Shown one piece after another: positions 1-5,511 of a stretch of 5,511 nucleotides of DNA (position 1 is its first letter; the number at the start of each line of letters is the position of its first letter). Source of the stretch: Burkholderia sp. (lineage in GTDB: Bacteria; Pseudomonadota; Gammaproteobacteria; Burkholderiales; Burkholderiaceae); NCBI GenBank assembly GCA_028292565.1, contig JAQGMD010000253.1, forward strand, positions 1 to 5,511, in the 5' to 3' direction. Below the pieces are notes generated by a model. The model was not told where the DNA came from. It was given only the letters and a program-made list of their open reading frames with translations, and did not search any database. Position numbers and translations under genes: made by a program.

Positions 1-322
<322 letters not shown>

Positions 323-330
323 CCCGTATT

Positions 331-1164
331 TTAATCTGCCCACACCACCAATCCACTATATGCGGTGAAGATAACAACAAATCCGAATGCGATGCGGTAC
401 CAGGCGAATACCGTGAAGTCGTGCGTACTGATATAACGCAGCAACCAGCGCACGCAAAGGAAGGCTGAGACGAAGGCGGCCACCGTACCGATCCCGAACA
501 GCGGGATATCGGCGGCGGACAGTAGGTCGCGATCCTTGTATAGCGAATAGAAACTGGCCGCGAGCAGCGTAGGAATTGCAAGAAAGAAAGAGAATTCAGT
601 GGCAGCCTTGCGCGACAAACCGAACAGCATGCCACCGATGATGGTCGCACCCGAACGGCTGGTGCCGGGCACCAGCGCAAACGCCTGTGCGCAGCCAACC
701 TTCAGCGCATCCATTGCAGTCATTTCATCTACCGATTGAATCCGCACAGCGACCGGGTTGAGCTTGTGGCGGCGCTCGACCCACAGGATGATCAACCCGC
801 CAATGATGAACGCGAGCGCAACCGGAACCGGGGCGAACAGGAATACCTTGATGGTTTTATTGAACAGGAAGCCAAGGACGGCCGCCGGAAAAAAAGCGAT
901 CAGGAGATTCAGGATGAATTTCTGCGCTTTGACATCGGTGAACATGCCGCTCAACACGCCGCCGATCCTTGCGCGGTATTCCCAACACACCGCCAGCATG
1001 GCGCCGGCCTGGATGGCGATACCAAAGACTTTTACTTTCTCGCCGGTGAAATTGAGCAGGCTGGCGGTCAGGATCAGGTGACCCGTGGATGAAATCGGCA
1101 GGAATTCCGTGAGGCCTTCCACGATGCCCATGATGAGCGCTTTCAGCGCGAGAGTGAGATCCAT
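331..1164 (-). CDS. uppP: Undecaprenyl-diphosphatase UppP (BacA family)
   Basis: This inner-membrane phosphatase converts undecaprenyl diphosphate to undecaprenyl phosphate, recycling the lipid carrier of peptidoglycan and other envelope polymers; overproduction is known to give bacitracin resistance. The 277-residue protein has the usual family length. It carries the (E/Q)xxxE motif at residues 16-20 (EGLTE) followed by [10 protein letters not shown] with Ser26 and His29, and the second signature PGTSRSG at 166-172 with the catalytic-type Arg170. Several hydrophobic membrane segments are evident, for example around 86-100, 113-129, 192-208, 222-240 and 256-275. The start is fixed at ATG 1164 because an in-frame TAG lies two codons upstream (1170-1168). 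No good Shine-Dalgarno sequence is visible. The gene follows the terminator of the pump operon and is followed 8 nt later by recQ. I found no convincing promoter, so one may overlap the terminator or the end of the preceding gene. Confidence 0.97.
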   Translation of the reverse strand: MDLTLALKALIMGIVEGLTEFLPISSTGHLILTASLLNFTGEKVKVFGIAIQAGAMLAVCWEYRARIGGVLSGMFTDVKAQKFILNLLIAFFPAAVLGFLFNKTIKVFLFAPVPVALAFIIGGLIILWVERRHKLNPVAVRIQSVDEMTAMDALKVGCAQAFALVPGTSRSGATIIGGMLFGLSRKAATEFSFFLAIPTLLAASFYSLYKDRDLLSAADIPLFGIGTVAAFVSAFLCVRWLLRYISTHDFTVFAWYRIAFGFVVIFTAYSGLVVWAD

Positions 1165-1199
1165 GTTCTATGTATTGGCGATTTGCACAAGAGAGAGAC

Positions 1200-1235
1200 A
1201 ACAAAAAACCCGCCGGAAGTGACGCCGCGCGGGTT
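1200..1235 (-). terminator. Rho-independent terminator after the pump operon
   Basis: Read on the minus strand, AACCCGC (1235-1229) pairs with GCGGGTT (1213-1207). After a one-base bulge at 1228 the stem continues with CGG (1227-1225) pairing with CCG (1216-1214), closing an 8-nt loop. Four more T residues follow (1206-1203), making TTTTTT with the stem's last two bases. It lies about 24 nt past the stop codon of the DUF1439 lipoprotein gene and about 40 nt before uppP. The T-tract is on the minus strand only, so it ends the five-gene operon and separates it from uppP-recQ. Confidence 0.85.
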
Positions 1236-1258
1236 CGGGATGCGGTAACGCAATGACG

Positions 1259-1810
1259 CTATTTCGTCGGCTCAAAGGTTACCACGAGACTGTTGGGTTT
1301 TGTCGTGATTTTCGACAAGGTGAAGGAGGTGCCGCCGTAGCGGAGATCCTCTGGCTTGAAGGTGTACAGGGGCGCATCGCTGAGCAGTTGTTCGGCCAGC
1401 AGGCTGCCGATTTTCCTGAATTGATTCGAATAGGCGGAATCGATGCCATCCACCGCGAATTGTTCGACACGCGCGTCGCCGAGGACCAGCGCATTACGGG
1501 CCGGATCGAATTTGAGGTTTCCTGAAACCGACAGGTTGCCTTTCCACGACCGGTTGAGAAACGGCGGTGCGATCGAGGTGTCCATGCTCGTTACGATGCG
1601 ATTGGTATCGGGCTGCAATGCCACCTTCGGATTGGTGACATGGATGTCGAGCAGTTCGAGGTAGCGATTATTAAAAGGGAATTTTTGCGCGAGCGCTTCC
1701 TGCAGCCGGGCGACCGGAATTTCCATTTCGCGCGGGCCCATCAATGTGGCGCAGGATGCCAGCACCCAAGTCGCGGCAATTATTAACAATGCATTAAGTC
1801 GCGGTTTCAT
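1259..1810 (-). CDS. DUF1439 (YceB-like) outer-membrane lipoprotein
   Basis: This predicted lipoprotein has 183 residues, close to the roughly 186 of E. coli YceB. The N-terminus has a basic start (MKPR), a hydrophobic core (LNALLIIAATWV) and a lipobox LASC with the lipidated Cys20. Residue 21 is Ala rather than Asp, which favours sorting to the outer membrane. The mature part resembles DUF1439: the REMEIPVARLQEALAQKFPF segment, a basic patch (LNRSWKGNLS) and a beta-rich C-terminus. From memory, YceB/DUF1439 has been assigned to the TULIP lipid-binding fold; its biochemical role is unknown to me. I chose ATG 1810 because AGGGAA (1821-1816) sits 5 nt upstream and it gives a standard signal peptide. 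A GTG at 1834 is in frame and overlaps the upstream stop as GTGA, adding eight residues (MKNNEGRT). The gene is last in the operon, 20 nt after the YkgJ-type gene and just before a terminator. Confidence 0.85.
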   Translation of the reverse strand: MKPRLNALLIIAATWVLASCATLMGPREMEIPVARLQEALAQKFPFNNRYLELLDIHVTNPKVALQPDTNRIVTSMDTSIAPPFLNRSWKGNLSVSGNLKFDPARNALVLGDARVEQFAVDGIDSAYSNQFRKIGSLLAEQLLSDAPLYTFKPEDLRYGGTSFTLSKITTKPNSLVVTFEPTK

Positions 1811-1832
1811 TGTTCTTCCCTCATTGTTCTTC
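1807..1832 (-). repeat. 12-nt direct repeat spanning the lipoprotein start region
   Basis: The minus-strand word GAAGAACAATGA occurs twice, at 1832-1821 and 1818-1807, separated by GG (14-nt period). Each copy contains an ATG; the downstream one (1810) is the chosen start of the DUF1439 gene. The upstream ATG (1824) is in another frame and reads five codons (MREEQ) before a TGA that overlaps the real start as ATGA. The match is exact. Any functional meaning is inference. Confidence 0.8.
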
Positions 1833-2097
1833 ACTTTGTGGATGTGAGTTCGTCAAGCCGCGTCAGGTAGAACAGCGCCTCGGCACGCGTATCGCCGCAC
1901 ATCTCCCTTGATGGTTGTAGACTGCCGCACACCGGTGGTCGTTCCGGCCTGCCGAATATTTTGCAACGATTCTCGTCGTCAAGCTGCGCGCAGCGCACAC
2001 CCGCGGGTTTCCCATTTGGCATCCCGGGAATCGGCGAAGAAATCGACGGTGCGATACAGCAGGCGCCGCAACCGGGGCGGCAGGAGACCTTATTCAT
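1831..2097 (-). CDS. YkgJ-family cysteine-cluster protein (putative Zn/Fe binding)
   Basis: This is a small soluble protein of 88 residues with eight cysteines at 6, 10, 13, 14, 36, 45, 57 and 67. The CxxxCxxCC start (CRPGCGACC), the later C-x8-C pair and the RPxxC-type element (RPERPPVC) are the hallmarks of the YkgJ/UPF0153 family, annotated as putative zinc- or iron-chelating proteins. No membrane segment or signal peptide is visible, so it is probably cytoplasmic. The reading frame is open further upstream, but the family begins just before the first Cys, so I take ATG 2097-2095. This start lies inside the end of the permease gene: the two overlap by 8 nt (TTATGAATAA region), which points to translational coupling. 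Only a weak AGG-like sequence lies about 12 nt upstream. Its stop (TGA, 1833-1831) lies 20 nt before the lipoprotein start. The family's function is not established, and the metal role is inferred from the cysteines. Confidence 0.86.
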   Translation of the reverse strand: MNKVSCRPGCGACCIAPSISSPIPGMPNGKPAGVRCAQLDDENRCKIFGRPERPPVCGSLQPSREMCGDTRAEALFYLTRLDELTSTK

Positions 2098-3322
2098 AAC
2101 GTAATGCCTGGATCGGCAACAGGCTCGCTGCCTTGCGTGCCGGATAATAGCCAAAAAAGATACCGATCGCGGCGGAGAAGCCGACCGCCAGCACGATCGA
2201 TTCCGGCGACAGGCGGGTCGCCCAGCCTGCGAAATGGGCAACGAGGTACGAGCCTGCGGCACCCAGGAGTATTCCGACGAAACCGCCGATCAATGACAAG
2301 GTGACTGCTTCGACCAGGAATTGCGTGAGGATATCCCTGGCGCGCGCGCCGACCGCCATGCGCAGGCCGATTTCGCGAGTGCGCTCGGTGACCGACACCA
2401 GCATGATATTCATGATGCCGATGCCGCCGACCAGCAGCGATACCGATGCCACGGCGGCAAGCAGCAGCGTCATGACCCGCGAGGATTCTTCCTGCGCTTG
2501 CAGCATTTCCGTCAGGTTGCGTACGGTGACCGGATCGTTCTGGTCAGGTTGAGTACGCTTGCGCTGACGCAGCAGTCCCCGAATTTTTTCTTCGACTTCC
2601 TTCATGTCCGCGCCCTCGCGCACCTTGACCTGTATGGTCCATACGCGACGCAGCTTGCCTTGGGTACTGCCGAACAGCCGGCTGCGCGCGGTCGGCAATG
2701 GCACCATGATCACATCATCCTGGTCCTGGCCCATCATGCTCTGCCCTTTCCGGTCCAGCACGCCGACGATGGTGAACGGGATGTTGCCGATTCGTACCGA
2801 TTGGTCCACCGGGTCCATATCGCCGAACAGCTCCCTGGCCACCGTCTGGCCGATCAGCGCGACTTTTCCGGCGCCCGACAGCTCCGAGTACTCGAACATC
2901 CGGCCCGCGACGAGCGGCCAGTCGCGCGCTTCGAAATAATCGGGATAGACACCGTAGATCTGGGTGGACCAGTTGCTGCTGCCAGCGATGACCTGGCGGG
3001 TGCCACGAATGAAGGGCGCGGCCACCTGGACTTCCGGAATCTCGGCGACGATGGCCTCGGCATCGTCCTCGGTCAGGTTTTCATTCGCGCCCGCTCCCAG
3101 CCTGACGCCCGAGGAGGTGGAGGAACCGGGAGTGAGCATCATCAGGTTGGAACCCAGGCTCTTGATCTGTTCCTCTACCCGTGCCTGTGCGCCTGCGCCG
3201 ACCGCGATCATCGTGATCACTGCGCCGACGCCGATGATGATGCCGAGCATAGTCAGGATCGAACGCAGCTTGTTGACGCGCAGCGCGTTGAGCGCGATCC
3301 GTATCGTTGCCAACAGGTTCAT
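2090..3322 (-). CDS. MacB-type ABC transporter permease
   Basis: This is the inner-membrane subunit of a MacAB-type pump, 410 residues long, a normal size for a MacB-like permease without a fused ATPase (E. coli MacB has both domains in one chain). Topology is the type VII ABC (MacB/LolCE) pattern: an amphipathic N-terminal helix, TM1 at about 21-44 ([20 protein letters not shown]), a periplasmic MacB core domain at about 45-283, then three TM helices at about 284-308, 331-362 and 372-395. Conserved landmarks are [15 protein letters not shown] (312-326), the coupling region that contacts the ATPase, and [18 protein letters not shown] at the C-terminus. The start ATG (3322) overlaps the ATPase stop in an ATGA junction, implying translational coupling. 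The natural substrate cannot be told from sequence; macrolide, peptide, lipid or siderophore export are all possible for the family. A strict gene symbol (macB) would overstate what is known. Confidence 0.94.
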   Translation of the reverse strand: MNLLATIRIALNALRVNKLRSILTMLGIIIGVGAVITMIAVGAGAQARVEEQIKSLGSNLMMLTPGSSTSSGVRLGAGANENLTEDDAEAIVAEIPEVQVAAPFIRGTRQVIAGSSNWSTQIYGVYPDYFEARDWPLVAGRMFEYSELSGAGKVALIGQTVARELFGDMDPVDQSVRIGNIPFTIVGVLDRKGQSMMGQDQDDVIMVPLPTARSRLFGSTQGKLRRVWTIQVKVREGADMKEVEEKIRGLLRQRKRTQPDQNDPVTVRNLTEMLQAQEESSRVMTLLLAAVASVSLLVGGIGIMNIMLVSVTERTREIGLRMAVGARARDILTQFLVEAVTLSLIGGFVGILLGAAGSYLVAHFAGWATRLSPESIVLAVGFSAAIGIFFGYYPARKAASLLPIQALRYE

Positions 3323-4053
3323 GCCGACACACTTTCCATGCGTGCGAGTGCGGCCTGGGCGTCGTTCGGTTGGTTCGGCTCGTCGCCGATGACCAGGCCG
3401 TCCCGGAATGAAATGATGCGCGTGGCGAAAGCAGCAACTTCCTGTTCGTGCGTGACCATCACGATGGTCATCCCCTGCTGGTTCAGTCGTTGCAAAAGCG
3501 CCATGATCTCAATGCTGGTGCGCGAATCGAGGGCGCCGGTCGGTTCGTCGGCGAGAATCAGCGAGGGATTATTGACCAGTGCGCGCGCGATGGCGACCCG
3601 TTGCTGCTGGCCGCCCGACAGCTGCGCCGGATGGTGATCCGTGCGTTCGCCCAGTCCGACCTCGGTGAGGCTCTGCATTGCGCGCGTCTTGCGCTCTGGG
3701 GCGGGGGCTCTGGAATAAAGCAGGGGCAGCTCGACGTTATCAAGCGCGGTGGTGCGTGGCAGCAGGTTGAACTGCTGGAATACGAATCCGATGCGCTTAT
3801 TGCGGATCGCGGCCAGTTCATCGTTGGAGAGCGTGGCGACGCTTTCCCCGGCGAGCAGGTATTCACCTGCGCTGGGCAGGTCGAGACATCCGAGCAGGTT
3901 CATGAATGTCGATTTTCCGGAACCGGAAGCACCCATAATAGCGACGAATTCCCCGCGGTCGATCGACACCGAGACGCCGCGCAATGCGCGCACGGTGGTG
4001 GGGCCCATGACGTACTCTTTCGTCAGCCCGTTCGTTTCAATGAGCTTGTTCAT
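3319..4053 (-). CDS. MacB/LolD-type ABC transporter ATP-binding protein
   Basis: This cytoplasmic ATPase energises the adjacent permease. The 244 residues hold every nucleotide-binding motif intact: A-loop Tyr14 (KEYVMG), Walker [10 protein letters not shown] (41-49), Q-loop Gln93 in [13 protein letters not shown] signature LSGGQQQR (145-152), Walker B LILADE (165-170) with catalytic Glu170, D-loop GALD (173-176) and H-loop His202 (VTHE). The Q-loop context and TGALD place it in the MacB/LolD/FtsE-type group, matching the permease. A tail of roughly 20 residues beyond the core has no recognisable motif. The start ATG (4053) lies 3 nt after the adaptor stop; GAGGA is about 11 nt upstream, inside the adaptor's last codons. 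The stop overlaps the permease start by 4 nt. No sign of inactivation. Confidence 0.96.
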   Translation of the reverse strand: MNKLIETNGLTKEYVMGPTTVRALRGVSVSIDRGEFVAIMGASGSGKSTFMNLLGCLDLPSAGEYLLAGESVATLSNDELAAIRNKRIGFVFQQFNLLPRTTALDNVELPLLYSRAPAPERKTRAMQSLTEVGLGERTDHHPAQLSGGQQQRVAIARALVNNPSLILADEPTGALDSRTSIEIMALLQRLNQQGMTIVMVTHEQEVAAFATRIISFRDGLVIGDEPNQPNDAQAALARMESVSA

Positions 4054-4056
4054 TCG

Positions 4057-5511
4057 TCAGTACATCCTCGGCCCAGGCGTGCGTTGCTGCGGCCTGCGGC
4101 CCTGCTCCACCCGGTTCGTCCCGGTGATGATTTCCATACCCTCTTGCACTTCAGGCGAAATCACTTCTGTCGACGTCCCGTCACTCAGCCCGAAGCGCAC
4201 TTCTAGCGCCTTCGGTTGCTTGTTCGCACCGATCGTGTAGATGCGTCCCCGGACGCCTCCGCCATTGCGGCGGTCGCCGCTTTCGGCGAGGATTTCCTCG
4301 TACTTGGTTTTTTGCGCCGGCGTCAGTATTTCGCTGACCTGCGCCCGCATCTCGCTGCGGCTGCGCTCAGCGAGCTTCTGGCGCTCGCCTTCCGGTGCTT
4401 CCCTCGATGCCATCATCTTGCTGCGCATGCCGGCGAAGACAGTATCGAGTTTCACTTTCTGGCTGTCGTCCAGTTGCAATTCCTTTTCCAGGCGCTCGCG
4501 CATTGCCCGCATCGGGCCGCCAGCGCCGCCCGTTCCGTTCGGCCGTGCATCAGCCTGGGATGAGGAAACGGTCGGCCTCTGGTTCGGCGCGCCGGCCGGC
4601 CGGTAACGCAAAGCCGCATTGGCCACCTTTAACACGTCGCTACGGCTGTCGGTGACTATCCTGACATTGGCCGTCATGCCGGGCAATAATTCCTTGTTCG
4701 GATTGGAGGTGCTGATGACCACTGTATAAGTGACTACATTCGACACGTTCTGGGCCGCCTTGCGAATCTGTTTTACCGCGCCTTCAAACGTGCGGCCCGA
4801 GAAAGCATCCACCGTAAACGTGGCCTTCTGTCCGACCCTGATCCGTCCGATTTCCGATTCGTCTATCGCCGCGTCGACCTGCATGTCGGTCAGGTTTTCC
4901 GCAATGACGAACAACTCCGGCGACTGCAGGCTGGCGGCGACCGTCTGCCCTTTTTCGACGCTGCGCTTGATGACGATGCCATTGACAGGCGCCTTGATCG
5001 CGTTGCGTTCAAGGTCGATCCTCGCTTGTGCCAGTGACGCTTCGCGCTGTTTGACAACCGCTTCCGCGTTGCGCGCGTTGGCCGCGGCGACGCCCGCTTG
5101 CGCCTTTGCGGTATTCACCTGCTCGGCCAGCACATTGTAGTTAGCTTGTGCCGTATCGCGTTCGGCGGTCGAAATGAAACCTTTCTCCACCAGTTGCTGC
5201 TTGCGCGCCAGGTCGCGTTTTGCCTCCGCCAGATTGACTTCAGCCTTGGACACCTCGGCCCGCTGCGCGGCGATATTCGCCTGCTGCGTCATCACCTGCG
5301 AGCGCGCCGCATCCACGTCGGCCTGCACCTGTCGCACCTTGTATTCGAATGTTTCAGGATCGATGCGCGCAATGATCTGACCCTGCTTTACCTCGCTATT
5401 GAAATCGACCAGGACTTCCCGCAATTGTCCCGACACTTGCGAGCCCACCTGCACCGACACTACCGGGCTCAGCGTGCCCGAAGCGGCGACGGCCGCGGCG
5501 ATGCTTCCTCT
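4057..5511 (-). CDS. MacA-like periplasmic adaptor with an LTxxQ (Spy/CpxP-like) insertion, N-terminus cut off
   Basis: This membrane-fusion protein links the ABC permease to an outer-membrane channel. The frame is open through the right edge, giving 484 visible residues; the GTG at 5460 is an internal Val, since the upstream codons already read a typical adaptor segment (SGTLSPVVSVQVGSQVSG). Only the membrane anchor or signal sequence is missing. Visible domains in order: first lipoyl half (about 18-55, with VKQGQIIARIDP), Ala/Gln-rich alpha-helical hairpin (about 57-170), second lipoyl half (IKAPVNGIVIKRSVEKGQTV, about 172-191), beta-barrel (about 205-290, ending LLPGMTANVRIV), an inserted helical module (about 305-421) and the membrane-proximal domain (GRIYTIGANKQPKALEVRFG through EGMEIITGTNRVEQ). 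The tail is Arg/Pro/Gln-rich. The insertion holds LDDSQ and LTPAQ motifs and is not part of the usual MacA layout. It is first of the visible pump genes, 3 nt before the ATPase. Substrate unknown. Confidence 0.93.
   Translation of the reverse strand, partial: RGSIAAAVAASGTLSPVVSVQVGSQVSGQLREVLVDFNSEVKQGQIIARIDPETFEYKVRQVQADVDAARSQVMTQQANIAAQRAEVSKAEVNLAEAKRDLARKQQLVEKGFISTAERDTAQANYNVLAEQVNTAKAQAGVAAANARNAEAVVKQREASLAQARIDLERNAIKAPVNGIVIKRSVEKGQTVAASLQSPELFVIAENLTDMQVDAAIDESEIGRIRVGQKATFTVDAFSGRTFEGAVKQIRKAAQNVSNVVTYTVVISTSNPNKELLPGMTANVRIVTDSRSDVLKVANAALRYRPAGAPNQRPTVSSSQADARPNGTGGAGGPMRAMRERLEKELQLDDSQKVKLDTVFAGMRSKMMASREAPEGERQKLAERSRSEMRAQVSEILTPAQKTKYEEILAESGDRRNGGGVRGRIYTIGANKQPKALEVRFGLSDGTSTEVISPEVQEGMEIITGTNRVEQGRRPQQRTPGPRMY
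4249..4599 (-). other. LTxxQ-motif (Spy/CpxP-like) insertion inside the adaptor
   Basis: About 117 residues separate the end of the beta-barrel (ANAALRYRP) from the start of the membrane-proximal domain (GRIYTIG). The ends are flexible: a Gly/Pro/Ser/Asn-rich linker before and GDRRNGGGVRG after. The core (about 4512-4279) is a charged, Lys/Arg/Glu/Met-rich, probably all-helical stretch. It has LDDSQ (4473-4459) followed by KVKLDTVF and LTPAQ (first bases of 4326-4291) followed by KTKYEEIL, with 49 residues from one motif to the next. Paired LTxxQ motifs at about this spacing define the periplasmic Spy/CpxP/ZraP family of chaperones and stress modulators. The homology is judged by eye, and the first motif is degenerate (D in place of T). 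Confidence 0.7.

Noticed and set aside
1165..1200. Possible sigma-70 promoter (TTGTCT with AATACA or TACATA) just before uppP
   Set aside because: Spacing is too long for TTGTCT, the -10 candidates match poorly, and the transcript would start almost at the ATG.
2098..2262. Upstream in-frame extension of the YkgJ-type gene by 55 codons
   Set aside because: The extension lies wholly inside the permease gene, is Arg/Ser-rich without family resemblance, and YkgJ-type proteins begin close to the first Cys.
2321..3637. Long plus-strand open frame (438 codons) opposite the permease and ATPase genes
   Set aside because: It is the mirror of strongly supported minus-strand genes, resembles no family I know, is His/Asp/Arg-rich as expected of antisense frames in GC-rich DNA, and crosses the ATPase/permease junction.
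3448..4206. Plus-strand open frame of 252 codons opposite the ATPase gene
   Set aside because: Antisense shadow of an intact ABC ATPase; low-complexity composition and no recognisable domain.
5458..5460. GTG as the start of the adaptor gene
   Set aside because: The codons upstream to the window edge are in frame and encode a typical adaptor segment (SGTLSPV), so this is an internal Val and the gene is truncated by the window.

Overview
The window is about 5.5 kb of moderately GC-rich DNA. It is densely coded, and every gene I can support lies on the minus strand, so transcription runs from the right edge to the left edge. The RecQ, UppP, YkgJ-type and DUF1439 proteins and the MacAB-type pump all look proteobacterial. 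My best guess is a betaproteobacterium, from general sequence style only; there is no rRNA or other phylogenetic marker to confirm it.

Layout in order of transcription (right to left): (1) 5511-4057, a MacA-like periplasmic adaptor whose N-terminus is cut off by the right edge; (2) 4053-3319, a MacB/LolD-type ABC ATPase; (3) 3322-2090, a MacB-type ABC permease with a periplasmic domain; (4) 2097-1831, a small YkgJ-family eight-cysteine protein; (5) 1810-1259, a DUF1439 (YceB-like) lipoprotein; then a Rho-independent terminator at about 1235-1200. A second unit follows: (6) 1164-331, undecaprenyl-diphosphatase UppP/BacA, and (7) 322-1, the first 107 residues of RecQ helicase, cut off by the left edge.

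Genes 1 to 5 look like one operon. The junctions are a 3-nt gap, a 4-nt ATGA overlap, an 8-nt overlap and a 20-nt gap, with a terminator only after the last gene. The first three genes encode the adaptor, ATPase and permease of a MacAB-type tripartite efflux or transport pump; the outer-membrane channel is not in the window. The last two encode a cysteine-cluster protein that probably binds metal and an outer-membrane lipoprotein of a proposed lipid-binding fold, both apparently translated from the pump message.

The most unusual element is inside the adaptor. A helical segment of about 80 residues, carrying two Spy/CpxP-style LTxxQ-like motifs 49 residues apart and flanked by Gly/Pro/Ser-rich linkers, is inserted between the beta-barrel and membrane-proximal domains. 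This suggests a chaperone-like or stress-sensing module built into a pump adaptor. A second small curiosity is a 12-nt direct repeat that duplicates the translation start region of the lipoprotein gene. The uppP-recQ part looks like ordinary housekeeping.
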